Shown here in pieces: positions 43,966 to 54,591 of a DNA stretch of 64,000 nt (the first letter of the stretch is position 1; each line of letters opens with the position of its first letter). The notes under the pieces are model-generated. The model saw only the letters and a program-made list of their open reading frames with translations. It was not told the DNA's origin and made no database searches. The translations under genes were made by a program, and so were the position numbers. This stretch comes from Mesostigma viride (Eukaryota; Streptophyta; Mesostigmatophyceae; Mesostigmatales; Mesostigmataceae): contig RPFO01000026.1 in assembly GCA_009746045.1 (NCBI GenBank), positions 633,670-697,669 on the forward strand. The letters run 5' to 3'.

Positions 43966-45440
43966 GTTCTCTCACCTTTTACTCTGAGGATGATGATCTC
44001 ATTACCATTGGGGATGGCAACCAGGGCATAATTGATTTTGAGGCAGCAACCTTACTGTCCTCCCAACACCCTGTTCTGGAACCTTACATAAAAGCACTAA
44101 CCCCTACTGTTGACAACTCCATAGATATCAAGGAGCTTGCTCATCAGCTGCACCTAGCCATGGGTCATGAAACAGTGGCTGAGGAACTGGCCAGACGGCT
44201 GGGGGGTAGTAGCATGGGAAAACAACTCAGGAATGCAGTAAAACTGGCTAGACAACACTGTCAAGAATGTCAGTTCAATAGCCCCAAACCTCAAAAATGG
44301 CATACTGCAACTCCTTCCACCAATAGGGGCATGATAGTGGGGGATGTGATGCACATCAACAAAGATGTCCAACCCTACCTGATCCTAAAAGACTCATGGT
44401 CCAGGTTCACAGTAATGGAACCCCTACCTGGCATGTCTGCAGGGCAGCTACGTGTTGCACTCATGATTGCTTTACCCAGATTCTACCCAGTTGACAGAAT
44501 TTTGCTTGATCAACAATTTTCTTGTCTGACTGACCTGGAAGGGTGTGAAGCAATAGAGATTGCTGGGCTGGAAGATCATGAGGGTCAGGGGGTCATTGAA
44601 AGAACCATCAGATCTGTCAAAACCCTACTAGCCAAAAATCCTTCCAAGGATGCTACTTCAGGGGTCTATTGTGACAGGGCACTCTGGTGTCATGAAATGT
44701 GCACAACCCTAAACATGAGACCTGTCTTGCATGCCACGTGGGGTGAAGTAATCCCAGCAGGCCTGCAGGCAGGTGTATATCCCCCAGAGGTGATAGCACT
44801 GTACAACACTGCACGTGCACAAACCTCAGCAAAACTGGCAGAAAAAGATAAAACCCATTCCAGGCCAGTATTCCAAAAAGGTGATCAAGTTCTCTATTAC
44901 AAGGAAAACAGCTTTGGTAAGGTTGGAACTTGGCTAGGTCCAGTTACCATCCGTGGATTTACCAAAAACAGCAAGACCGTGGAGGTCAAGCACAATATCA
45001 ATGGGAAGCGTCACAGGGTGAGCTGTCATAGAATTAAGAAGTATTATTCTCCCATGGCAGACGTGCCTGGGGAAGAGTCTTTAAGCATGGACTCACTACT
45101 TCTATCTGGCAACTCCAGCATGCCCAGCAGTAGCTCTGAGCCACCAATTACTGCTGTTGACAGCACCACAGCACCCTCTGTGAACCCTTCCACCCTCAGT
45201 GAAGCCAGGCCCACTTCACAACCTGGGGATTGCTTAACCAGGCACGAGGTAGCTGGGTTGGAAGCATTAGCTCAGCCCCAAGGCACGAACCTGTCTGCCA
45301 AACCTCCCGCTCTGAGGTCAAATTGGCAGTCGCCTTGCAAGCACTACACAGGTCACATAAGCAACAAGCTGCTGTGGCCGCAGGGTTGGCAAAAGTCTCA
45401 GCTGTGTGCACTAGTCAGGACCCCTGGACCCTGGCAATAG
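43815..45440 (+). CDS. Integrase domain of copia-like Pol
   Basis: An intact frame of 541 codons. A zinc-binding HHCC-type region (HQLHLAMGHE...CQEC, about 44150-44275) precedes a DDE core. D1 is in GDVMHIN near 44344, D2 in ILLDQQFS near 44500, and E in DHEGQGVIERTIRSVKTLL near 44576-44632. A C-terminal segment with KGDQVLYYKENSFGKVGTWLGPV resembles the GKGY/chromatin-like tail of integrases. It inserts the element's cDNA. The protease-like domain comes after it, not before, which is unusual for Ty1/copia. Confidence 0.8.
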   Translation: MPEVLPEGHGQLPQQRLPGQRGSLPGLLARTSSPGPPGSRCNRTRYQNNVSSLTFYSEDDDLITIGDGNQGIIDFEAATLLSSQHPVLEPYIKALTPTVDNSIDIKELAHQLHLAMGHETVAEELARRLGGSSMGKQLRNAVKLARQHCQECQFNSPKPQKWHTATPSTNRGMIVGDVMHINKDVQPYLILKDSWSRFTVMEPLPGMSAGQLRVALMIALPRFYPVDRILLDQQFSCLTDLEGCEAIEIAGLEDHEGQGVIERTIRSVKTLLAKNPSKDATSGVYCDRALWCHEMCTTLNMRPVLHATWGEVIPAGLQAGVYPPEVIALYNTARAQTSAKLAEKDKTHSRPVFQKGDQVLYYKENSFGKVGTWLGPVTIRGFTKNSKTVEVKHNINGKRHRVSCHRIKKYYSPMADVPGEESLSMDSLLLSGNSSMPSSSSEPPITAVDSTTAPSVNPSTLSEARPTSQPGDCLTRHEVAGLEALAQPQGTNLSAKPPALRSNWQSPCKHYTGHISNKLLWPQGWQKSQLCALVRTPGPWQ

Positions 45441-46627
45441 ACACTCAGGCACAGGTCAGTGTGATCAGTGCACAAGCCATCCCTGGTCTTGAGATTGCAC
45501 CTTCATTTTGGGCACGGGTGCAGGATTTCTCAGGCCAAAGCTCACTGGATGTAGTGGGACAAGTGATGCTCCCTATACTTGGTATTCAGACACCCTTCCA
45601 GGTGGTGGAGGGGTACTCTGGTAACACCTTGTTGGGGGAACCTTTTGTATCCTATCCTGGGGTGCTTATCTCAGCTAATGAGCTCAGTGTCACAGGGGTG
45701 GGTGCAGTTCCTCTGGACCACTTTAAAATCCCTCTCTCCAGTATTGTCCCTGGTATGGATGCTGTCATCAAGGCAGTCAACACTCAGTATGCACCAGGGG
45801 AGATCCCTGATCTGGACAAGTTAGTGCACAGCCAGTTCCTCCATCCCTCAGCCTTTGGGCTGGGTAAGTGGGACATAGCCATGCACTCACCCCACCAAAT
45901 CTCCCACGTCATACAAGAATGCAAAACACAAAAAGGGTTTACCAAGTGGCTGATGGCCATTGTCCACCAAGCCAGGCAGGAATGGGTCCTGCCCAACCCC
46001 AAAAACCCTCAATACAAACCGCCTGTCACCCCTTCATGGGACGTGCCAGAGGGAGCCAAAAAGCTCAGATTAAAATTTGTTCTCAAACAAAAACCACAAA
46101 AAGTGGGCTCCCCAATCTTCCATGCCAGACCATGTGTCACAGAATTAAAGGGGACATCCACACTGCCAAAAGGGGAAACATACACACCTGGGCTGCAACA
46201 AACCTCACTCAGGATCATGCTCTCCCTATTCCTCCACAACCTCAATGCAGGCCAAGACTATGTCTGCAAAGCCACTGATATTAAAAGGGCCTTCCTCAGG
46301 GGGGACCCAGAAAAGGCTGAATCTGTGTGGAAAGGGAAGGTGTACGTGGTAGACACCCCAGCTGTGTGGAAACCTTATATTGATGAGCCCCACCTTATCA
46401 TCAACATTGGGGTGGAAGGGCTTGTCAGTGCCCCAAAAATTTTCAGAGACTCAGCAGAGGAAGTATTCAAAAAGCTCAAGGCCACGTATGATGACCTGGA
46501 CCCATGCTTTTTTGTTGTACCCACCCCCTCTGGACTGCTGTTCTTTGTGTGGCATGGAGATGACCAACTCATTTGTGGGCCTAGAGCTGAGGTGGAAATT
46601 TATTCAGCAGGTCCAGGAATCATATGA
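45230..46627 (+). CDS. Protease-like domain plus copia-type reverse transcriptase
   Basis: At about 45420-45680 the frame shows WTLAIDTQAQVSVIS, close to the D[ST]GA..S.I site of retroviral aspartic proteases (here DTQA). It is followed by GYSGNTLLGEPF, the usual LLG flap-end motif. The RT follows: FHARPCV...ETYTP, SLRIMLSLFL, ATDIKRAFLRGD (motif A), GLVSAPKIF (the copia GLKQAPR box) and FFVWHGDDQLICG (catalytic DD, motif C). The frame fails near 46600 and the remainder is in the -2/+1 frame. The Gln in DTQA may impair the protease. Confidence 0.78.
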   Translation: MLNQARGSWVGSISSAPRHEPVCQTSRSEVKLAVALQALHRSHKQQAAVAAGLAKVSAVCTSQDPWTLAIDTQAQVSVISAQAIPGLEIAPSFWARVQDFSGQSSLDVVGQVMLPILGIQTPFQVVEGYSGNTLLGEPFVSYPGVLISANELSVTGVGAVPLDHFKIPLSSIVPGMDAVIKAVNTQYAPGEIPDLDKLVHSQFLHPSAFGLGKWDIAMHSPHQISHVIQECKTQKGFTKWLMAIVHQARQEWVLPNPKNPQYKPPVTPSWDVPEGAKKLRLKFVLKQKPQKVGSPIFHARPCVTELKGTSTLPKGETYTPGLQQTSLRIMLSLFLHNLNAGQDYVCKATDIKRAFLRGDPEKAESVWKGKVYVVDTPAVWKPYIDEPHLIINIGVEGLVSAPKIFRDSAEEVFKKLKATYDDLDPCFFVVPTPSGLLFFVWHGDDQLICGPRAEVEIYSAGPGII

Positions 46628-47980
46628 GATTGGCAAACAGGTGGAATTGAGCACAACCCCCATCCAGTTCTGTGGCATCATGTTGCAGCTGCACAGGCAG
46701 CCAGATCAATGGGTCTGCTCTCTCTCCCCTCCTGCAGAATATATTCAAGATTGTCTAGATCTGCTGCATCACACCTGCCTCCCCTTACACATGTGTGCCA
46801 CTGTTCAGGGCAAACTGGGGTGGTGGTCAGCCATCTGTGGGGCTCCCTTAGCTGTCATCAGCAGGGTCACCCATGATGTTCTAGTCAAAATCAAATGCAG
46901 TCACATCAGGAAGTTGATCCATGACTGCCCCCCCCTCATCCTCCATGGCCTGAATCTGATGGAAGACATCCACATACACAGTGTCATGGACAGCTCCATG
47001 GAGAGCAGAACAATCAATCAGATGGGGGCACGGGAATCAGGGCTGTTTTTTCTCACCAACAGGTCAGATTACATGTCCCTCACTTCCTGGTACAGCAGGC
47101 TACACCGCAGAAAACCTGGCAGCAGCAACTCAGCTGAATGTCGTGCTGTGGTGTCTGCTGCATTGCATGCTCGTTCCCTGCAGCACATGCTCACCTGGCT
47201 ACAAACCCAGGCAGGCAGCACATGCAATGTCATCTCACATCTCTATACTGGCCGGGCCCACTTCAAATGTTCCGCCGTCCAAGCCAAGTGTGTGACACTT
47301 TTTCGCTATTTTCGCAAAAAAAAAATAAAATTTCGCACGAGTTCGCGTGATTTTCGCGTGATTTTCGCAAAATTTTCACACATTTTCGCACGATTTCGCA
47401 CGATTTCGCACAATTTTGCATGATTTCGCACAATTTCGCATGGATTTCAACCAAGGGTCGTTTTGGGGAGTGACGTTTGACAAAATTTCGCATGAATTCA
47501 CACACGTTGTGCACATCAAAATTTTTTACCGTCGACATTTTTCACATGAAATTTCGCACAATTTCAGCAAATTTCGCACAAATTCGCACGATTTCAGCAA
47601 ATTTCACACGATTTCAGCAAATTTCGCACAATTTCGCACGATTTCGCACGACGAATCACTCTGCAGAGTGACGATCGTCGAAAAAGTCAAAAAAACGACC
47701 AAAAGTGTCACACTTTTCGGAACATTTGAAGTGGGCCCGGCCTACTGACAGCCAATCTGTGATCAGTTTTCTAACCAAGAAATCTGTCTCTACTGCTGTC
47801 CACACTGACTTGGATTGGGTGATCCTCAAACAGGAGGCCACCTATTTTTCCAGCTGGACTCATGTGGAGGATGAGGACAACCCAGCAGACGCTCTCACGA
47901 AGCTGCGGGATGCTGCTGGCCAACAGTACCAGCTCCTCTTCCAGAATATGAACCCCTATGATATCAGAGTCAGTGTTTGA
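46600..47980 (+). pseudogene. RT C-terminus and RNase H, interrupted by a MITE
   Basis: The frame from 46380 carries coding sense from about 46600 (KFIQQVQESYEIGKQVELS...IQFCGIMLQ) to SHLYT at 47249. It resumes at 47747 with DSQSVISFLTKKS, giving the RNase H motif TDSQS. ESRTINQMGARESG and SSNSAECRAVVSAALHARSL are earlier RNase H segments (E of SAE). It ends at 47980, NPADALTK being the typical copia RNase H tail. The MITE makes it inactive. Confidence 0.78.
47250..47742. mobile_element. 493-bp MITE in RNase H, TACT duplication
   Basis: Perfect 25-bp inverted ends start GGCCGGGCCCACTTC. TACT lies on both sides (47246-47249, 47743-47746). The interior is made of TTTCGCA-type short repeats in both orientations. 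Removing it with one TACT restores the RNase H reading frame exactly. I do not know the superfamily. Confidence 0.82.
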
Positions 47981-48358
47981 ATAAATGACTGGCCATAGCA
48001 CAGTACACAACCACCACACCCCCTTACCACAGCGATAGCTGCTGGGCGCCATAAAATTCAACACATTCGTTGTGGGGTGTGAGTGCTGGCTAGGTCAGAT
48101 TTGTATCCATTTGCAGCTTGAGGACACAAGCTTTGTATCCATTTACTTAATGTGTGCTTCAGTAACTGGCCAAACCAGCCAGCTGTGTACACCTTATTTA
48201 ATGTGCAATATAACACCTGCATGGCCAGAACAGCCAGCTGTAACCAACCTGGCTCAACCAGCCATGTCTCTTTTGTACCCCTAATCAACTTAAAAACAAT
48301 AACAATAATGTTGGGGGTGCAGACCTGCATTAAGAAATAAATAATAAAACAATACTGG
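47981..48358 (+). other. 3' untranslated region of the LTR element
   Basis: About 380 non-coding bases between the pol stop and the 3' LTR. The last bases (AATACTGG) just before the LTR hold no strong polypurine tract; the nearest A-rich stretch is AAGAAATAAATAATAAAA. Confidence 0.5.
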
Positions 48359-48831
48359 AGTTAGTCTCCATGCTTTGCTGTAGACTAAGTCTCAAAGGCA
48401 TTGTGAATACAACGTATGAATAAGCCTTGTAAACCTACGTTGGTATGTGAATATAAATACCACGTGGGCTATGCAGACAGGAATGCTAGTCGAGTCGCAT
48501 ACGTTTCCCTAGATAGGTACTTTGGGTACTGAGGTACGTGACAGATGTCAGTACCCAGTATACGTAGTGTCCTGTCATTGGACGGTACTAGAGTATCCTA
48601 GATAGGGACCGTACTGCAGCGTGCATTGATCTGTGATCGCACGATGCAGTGACTAGACTGCTACCTGTCATCGTGCGGCCTCGGGACAACGGTCTGCACC
48701 CAACGGTCACTGGCGGCGCAGCCAGTGAGAGGAACGTTGATAAAGGGTAAACCTATTTTCTAATGAACCAAGCAATTCATTGCTCACAGCCTTCAGTGTT
48801 CTCAAGCAATATATCCCACCGCAATCTAACT
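48359..48831 (+). repeat. 3' LTR
   Basis: 473 bp, same ends as the 5' LTR. Compared with it, one 5-base gain (near 48549) and one 5-base loss (near 48670) are visible. It is followed directly by the GCTAG duplication. Confidence 0.88.
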
Positions 48832-49053
48832 GCTAGCCAGGGTAGAAGTCCTCAGGTGGAGGTTATTGGTCCTGAGGATAGCCTCGTCTGCCATTACAGT
48901 GGAGGACAGCTCGGATGAGGATTACATCCCCATCTATAGTGCTTAACGGTTGGGGGATGATGCAGACTATATTTGTTTAAACGTTTGTGTAATTATTTTT
49001 CTAATGAGATTAGCATAGTACTCCGTGGCATACCTTTGCGCATGACACGCAAG

Positions 49054-49195
<142 letters not shown>

Positions 49196-49200
49196 TGCTG

Positions 49201-49750
49201 CTCATGTCCGCAATGAGGACCGGCCTGTACCAGGGCATGCCATATATCACCAGCACCATTAAGCAGCGGCGCCTGCAGCTCGTAGGGCACCTAGCTCACG
49301 CTAACCAGGTAGACACCTCACGTGGCCCTCCCGCGGGACTGCGACCAGCTCGATCAGCCTGGCCGGCACCTCCTGACGTGGGCCGGGCCCCGTGATGCTA
49401 GACGCCGCAAGGCCCGCACCTTCAAAGAACAGCTATAGTAGAGGACATGGGGGGCCTAGGCCTCTCCGCGATTTCGGGAAGAAGATGATCGATGGACAAG
49501 GCCAAGTGGGCCCGGCCAGGTCGTAGAGGACAACGAGCCCCCCCCTGTGGGGAAGCGCCCGCATGTGCAAACCCGCAGGAGACATGCCAGACAGCTCCCC
49601 TAGGGTAGCGGGATGTTGTTTAGATAGATGTTGTAGTTAGTGATGTTGTTAGATAAATGTTGTAGGTAGCTGATGTAGATGGATTAGACCGGTAGGACTG
49701 TTTGCACCCCGCGGGAGCACGAGTCTAATTAATTAATTAATCTACACTAC
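49201..49750 (+). pseudogene. LINE ORF segment 3 and 3' UTR
   Basis: LMSAMRTGLYQGMPYITSTIKQRRLQLVGHLAHANQ aligns with the C-terminal part of the minus-strand copy at 59.55 kb (SLYQGMPRISDEIRQRRIAFVGHLACSHQ). A degenerate tail including PPPVGKRPH follows, then a 3' end with GGGAGCACGAG and TTAATTAAT. Confidence 0.75.
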
Positions 49751-49859
49751 TGCTATATATTCCCTAGTAGGCTGGGATATGTGCTACATTTACTCCCAAC
49801 GGAGTTATGTTCCTACTAATTAATTAACAACATAAGGAAAACCCCGAAAAGAAGAAGAA

Positions 49860-50405
49860 GAACCCAATGGCAATATATGTTAAAAATATAATTACTTACA
49901 GCAGAGGGAAATCACTCAAACCAAAGCAAACGCCCAGCTATAAACCTATATACAGAGCCATGTCAAAGCTCTATACTACCATAAGACCAATGGAAACGCC
50001 TAACGGGAGGAACCTACTAGCCCTGCTGCACCGCAAAATCAGCCCGCGTTACGCGTACGGCGGAGCATGATGTCAGCCATGGCCCGAGTCAGCGCCACCG
50101 ACAAGCCGGCTGATATGCCAATATGACGTCCAGGTCCGCGCCGACCATGCATGGGGCCCGCTGGCCCTCCAGGTCCAGCCGGTCCTCCAGGAGCCGGCAA
50201 CACTCCTTGAAGAAGGCGGAGGTCAGGGGCCCCATGGCCCCAAACTCCTCCAGGACAAAGTGCACCACACGATGGTCACCCGACGTCGCCGTAGGCCAGG
50301 ATCGAGCTTGGCCCGCTCCGCCCGGTCCGCCGTGTAATTAACCTGCCGTGAGGGAGGCCCCAGCCACGTGGCTAAGAGCCAAGGGCCGCGCCACCGAAAC
50401 GTCAA
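49860..50405 (-). mobile_element. RLE LINE 3' fragment, minus strand
   Basis: The reverse complement of the 53.0-53.55 kb region (end of ORF and 3' UTR), with small indels. It sits head to head with the plus-strand copy that starts at about 50405, giving an inverted pair. Confidence 0.75.
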
Positions 50406-50537
50406 TAAGTTGCAATATATATACCCTCCCCCCCTCCCGCCTCGGCTCCCACCGGCTCCCAGCCCCCGCCGCCCGACTACTCGGCCAGTTGGCGTTGGCT
50501 TGACACGGTTCCCTGGGATGCATGCGCCATCAACCCG

Positions 50538-51878
50538 ACGTCTACCCTGACCGACCTCCCCCACCGCGCGCGTAGCCTTTTCGCGCAATGTGCAATCGTT
50601 TCTCTCCGGCGCATGCACGCCGCTCCGGACGACCCGCTGGGCTTTAAACTGCACATGGTGACCCCCCGCCTGCTCCTCACCCCTCTCGGGCGTGGTGTGC
50701 GCGGCCTCCAGGGTGCGGTTATTGCCCGTTGCCGACGCTTTCTGCAGGGGGACTGGGAGGGGCTGTTTGGCGTGCCGCCCCCGCGCACGGCCCGGCTGTC
50801 GGGGGAGGTCAACTTCGAGCGGGTGGCCGCCGACGTCATCCGCCTCGTCCGCGAGGGGCAGCTCAGCCGGGCCATGACCCGCTTGGAAATGGCCAAGCTG
50901 GCCCCCGCCAATGCGGCTACCCTGGCGGCCTTGGAGGCTCTTCACCCTGCGGAGCCCGGATTCCAGCTGCCCGTGCCGGACCCCCTGCCGGCCCCCCTCC
51001 GGCTGGACCGCGACTGCTTCCTGGAGGTGATGCGTGCGGTCCCGCGGGCTTCCTCTACCGGGCCGTCGGGCTGGCGCTACGAGCACTTGGAGGTCCTGGT
51101 GGGGCATGGGGGCGAGGACATTCTCTTTGACACCCTCATTGACCTGGCGGCTGGTCGCGTTCCTCCCGCTGCGCGCGAGTGGTTAGCGGGCGCTCGCCTC
51201 CTCGCTCTGCTCAAGGGTGTCTTGCCCCCCCCGAGGGCAAGGTGCGCCCGATCGCCTGCGGTGAGGTGCTCCGCAAGCTCGTGGGCAAAGTGATCTGCCG
51301 CCAAAAGGCGCCCGAGCTCCGTGCCTTTTTCTGCCCGCCCCTCGCAGCGGGTGAGACCTCGGTGGCGGCCCAGCTGGGGGTGACGACTCCAGGCGGGGCG
51401 GATATCCTCATCCATTCGGTGCAGGCCTACCTCGAGGCCCACCCCACCCACGCTGTCGTCAAGGTCGACTGCCACAACGCGTTCAACAGTCTGTCCCGCG
51501 CCAGCATGTTTGCGGCCGTCATGGAGTCCTTCGAGGACTTGTACGCTTGGACAGCCGTGTGCTACGGCCAGCCCGGCCAACTGGTTCACTGACATCATGG
51601 AGGACGGCACTCGCGGCGGCCTGCTGTCGCGGTCGGGCACCCAGCAAGGGGACCCCCTGGGACCCCTGTACTTTGCCGCCCCCCTCCAGGGTTGCCTCCA
51701 AGCGGTCCATGCTGCCCACCCGGCGGTCGCTATTCAGGCCTACTTGGATGATATCTACCTTCTGGGCCCTGTGCCGGACACCACCGCGGCTCTGCTGGCA
51801 CTGCAGACCGCGGTGGCCGACATCAACCTCCAGTTGACCCTTGCCAAGTGCGCGGTGTACTCGCCCCAAGGTGATTAA
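50538..51878 (+). pseudogene. Reverse transcriptase domain of the RLE LINE, frame-broken
   Basis: Coding sense starts at about 50538 (TDLPHRARSLFAQC) and goes through SSTGPSGWRYEHL (near 51050). It then shifts at a C8 run near 51228 to the frame with GKVRPIACGEVLRKLVGKVI, VKVDCHNAFNSLSR (motif A, near 51460) and, after another shift near 51575, SGTQQGDPLGPLYFA (motif B) and AYLDDIYLLGP (motif C, 51738-51770). A final shift near 51870 leads to the C-terminal ORF. The homopolymer at one break leaves open an assembly error. Confidence 0.8.
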
Positions 51879-53445
51879 TTGCTCCGGCTTTCCGCCCCAG
51901 CTCTTGGGCCGGGACGAGCGCCTCCATGGGTTGGATGTCCTCGGCGTTCCGGTTGGCGACCCCGCGTTTGTCATCGATGCTCTGCGGGCCGCCCTCGAGG
52001 CACGCACTGAGGTACTGCCCTTGATTGCGCGCCTTCATGATTCGCAGACCAAGGGTCTGCTTCTGTGGTTTTGCGCTCACCCTCGCGTCGTTCACTGGCT
52101 CAGGGGCGCTCTTCCGTCTCAGGTCCGGCTGGCCGCCGAGGGCCACGACGAACGCATCCAGTCGGCCTTGGCGCAGCTGGTCCCGGGCCCCGACCTCCCG
52201 CCACATGCTATTCGCATTGCCTCCCTGCCTGCACGGATGGGTGGCTGCGGTCTGACTCGTGCCGCCCGGCTGGCCCCAGCAGCATTTTTGGGCTCCGTCG
52301 CTCAGTCGTGGGCGGAAAGCTGCCGGCTCCTGCCCCTTTTGGCAACGGCAGCGCCTGACCTCCTGGACCCCAGCAGCCCTTTGCCCTTCGTCACCGCCAT
52401 CCAGGAGGCCTATGCTGAGATCCAGCAGGCCTGTTCTCCCGTCCGTGCCGCTCAGGCGGTACAGCGCCACCTCCCTCGCGGCACTCCCTCGGTCGCCTCC
52501 GTTCAATCTCCCGCCGCATTCCCTGCTCGCGTCATCGATAAACACCAGAAAACCTACGCGGGTATTCTGCACACGGCTGATTGGATTGCTCTTTTCGCGG
52601 ACCTCAACGCCCAGGGACGTGCGTGGCTGTTCTCGCTTTCCTTGCGGAGTGTGGGCTCGGCGTACCTTCGTGCTCTTCCCATGGCCCCCCCATTCGCCTT
52701 GGCTCCCAGCCACTACTCGGTGGCGCTCCGGCACCAGCTATTTGCCCCGCAGCCTCTTGTTCCGGCCGGGCGGCCTTGTGGTAGCTGTGGGCAGCCGCTG
52801 GATCCCACGGGGACTCACTACCTTGCCTGCATGGGGGGCCAACAGAATCAGAATTGGTATTTGTATTTGCACACTGTCCTCCTGACGGTGGTGCTCGCCA
52901 TGATTCGGTCGGTTTTCCCCCACGCGAACATCCGGTCCGAGGATGCGGATGGCGCTGCCTTCTATTCCCCCAACCACCGGCCTGACATCGTGGTGCTGGA
53001 CTTTGAGGGGGGTGGCCAGCATCTGCTTATTGACGTTTCGGTGGCGCGGCCCTTGGCTCTTAGCCACGTGGCTGGGGCCTCCCTCACGGCAGGTTACACG
53101 GCGGACCGGGCGGAGCGGGCAAAGCTCCTGGCCTACGGCGACGTCGGGCACCATCGTGTGGTGCCCTTTGTCCTGGAGGAGTTTGGGGCCATGGGGCCCC
53201 TAGTGACCTCCGCCTTCTTCAAGGAGTGTTGCCGGCTCCGGGAGGATCGGCTGGACCTGGAGGGCCAGCGGGCCCCATGGTCGGCGCGGACCTGGACGTC
53301 ATATTGGCGTCAGCGCTTGTCGGTGGCGCTGACTCGGGCCATGGCTGACATCATGCTCCGCCGTACGCGCGGGCTGATTTTGCGGTGCAGCAGGGCTATT
53401 AGGTTCCTCCCGTTAGGCGTTTCCATTGGTCTTATCGTAGTATAG
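51841..53445 (+). CDS. C-terminal half of RLE LINE ORF2: zinc knuckle and restriction-like endonuclease
   Basis: This intact frame of 534 codons has coding sense from about 51875. A CCHC knuckle CGSCGQPLDPTGTHYLAC (near 52780-52830) is followed by the restriction-like endonuclease motif: RPDIVVLD, 12 residues, then LLIDVSVARP. That is the R/K-PD-x(12-14)-D signature of R2/NeSL-type LINEs. The endonuclease nicks the target for target-primed reverse transcription. Near-identical segments occur at 27.4-28.4 kb (minus). A second subfamily is at 60.6 kb. Confidence 0.82.
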   Translation: MPSARCTRPKVINCSGFPPQLLGRDERLHGLDVLGVPVGDPAFVIDALRAALEARTEVLPLIARLHDSQTKGLLLWFCAHPRVVHWLRGALPSQVRLAAEGHDERIQSALAQLVPGPDLPPHAIRIASLPARMGGCGLTRAARLAPAAFLGSVAQSWAESCRLLPLLATAAPDLLDPSSPLPFVTAIQEAYAEIQQACSPVRAAQAVQRHLPRGTPSVASVQSPAAFPARVIDKHQKTYAGILHTADWIALFADLNAQGRAWLFSLSLRSVGSAYLRALPMAPPFALAPSHYSVALRHQLFAPQPLVPAGRPCGSCGQPLDPTGTHYLACMGGQQNQNWYLYLHTVLLTVVLAMIRSVFPHANIRSEDADGAAFYSPNHRPDIVVLDFEGGGQHLLIDVSVARPLALSHVAGASLTAGYTADRAERAKLLAYGDVGHHRVVPFVLEEFGAMGPLVTSAFFKECCRLREDRLDLEGQRAPWSARTWTSYWRQRLSVALTRAMADIMLRRTRGLILRCSRAIRFLPLGVSIGLIVV

Positions 53446-53699
53446 AGCTTTGACATGGCTCTGTATATAGGTTTATAGCTGGGCGTTTGCTTTGGTTTGA
53501 GTGATTTCACTCTGCTGTAAGTAATTATATTTTTAATGGCAGGGTAGGTAGCTGATGTAGATAGCTTAGACCGGTAGGATTGTTTGCACCCACCCATCCA
53601 TCCATCGGGGTTAATTAATGCTCCGTGACTCCCCAACGGGAGCACGAGTCTAATTAATTAATTAATTAATTGGCAAGGCCCTGCCCCTGCCAACAACAA

Positions 53700-54591
53700 A
53701 GGTATTTCAAGTACCTTCAATGATCCCACCTCACAGCACGTCATGACCGCTGACCTCAGCATCCTGCCGAGCCACACGCTTGTAGACCTTTTTGCCAAAG
53801 GCACCAAGTTTCGGCCGTGGGTGACTCCAGCGCACGTGTGCCAAAGAGGCCGAATGCACTGCTCTCAACATCACTGCGCAAATTCTGCAATGCCATTTGC
53901 ACGGACCTACAGCTTGTTCCATGGAACCGTGGTTTCGCGCCGTCATTCACGAATGCAATCCACGTCTCACCAGGCTTGATTACCGTCTCCGGCAGGTCCA
54001 CCGCACCACCTGGCTCAACGCCACAGATAAAGCACTTCTTGACCAAGTGCTTCAAGCAGGACTTTATCATCACGTGTGTTGACAAGAGTGCCAACAACTT
54101 TGCTTTTATCTGCAAGAAGCACTACCTTGCTACTTTGCAACACGAGTTGGCGTCCAGCCCTACCTATGTTCAGCGTGCACAGTCCACCCCCAGTATCACT
54201 GCTGCTCATCGGGCTTTTCTGCACCGCCAAAACATAATTTGTTGCTCGGGAATTCCTTAAGCGGCAGCCGACGTGCCACCACCACTACGTTCCCATATCT
54301 GTATCTCACTCGTGCTGCACAAAACTCCTGTTGCTTTGCGCACTGCATGGTCATTGCTGCATCGCATTCCGCCCCACTGATGCCTCTCTCGAAACTCATC
54401 TGCCATGCTTTGAATGCTCTTCTCCCCGAAGCCAATGCATATTATGGGTGGAGGTGCTGTCGAATGCCGGGTATATGAATGCGTTGGTAGTTGGATCGTC
54501 ATAGACTCAGCCCAAGTACTCTACGCCTTGCCGCCCTTAGCCGTTCTAAGACAGCAGCAGAGAAGCGTATACCTATATGCCCATAGCCACC
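53700..54591 (+). pseudogene. Penelope-like element, N-terminal segment
   Basis: Coding sense is spread over frames: FVPWNRGFAPSF-like, then FIITCVDKSANNFAFICKKHYLATLQHEL (near 54062-54150), typical of the region before the RT core in this class, and SWIVIDSAQVLYALPPLA (near 54495-54545). The frame runs into the insertion site of a LINE after AHSH and resumes at 55730. Confidence 0.6.

Larger units (their letters stand above)
31918..48831 (+). mobile_element. Ty1/copia-like LTR retrotransposon with nested insertions
   Basis: Two 473-bp LTRs (31918-32390, 48359-48831) begin AGTTAG and end CTAACT. They are flanked by the 5-bp duplication GCTAG (31913-31917, 48832-48836). Between them lie gag, integrase, a protease-like domain, copia-type RT and RNase H. 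An 8,773-bp DNA element and a 493-bp MITE sit inside; without them the element is about 7.65 kb. LTRs differ by two 5-base indels and few substitutions, so it is fairly young. Coding frames carry several shifts. Confidence 0.88.
50405..53665 (+). mobile_element. RLE-type LINE, longest copy
   Basis: A non-LTR retrotransposon of at least 3.2 kb. The RT region lies in three frames and the C-terminal half in one. The 3' end carries CTCCCCAACGGGAG, AGCACGAG and a TTAATTAATTAATTAAT tail (53629-53668). No apurinic endonuclease or N-terminal zinc fingers are seen; the 5' end is truncated or inverted (see 49860-50405). Confidence 0.85.
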
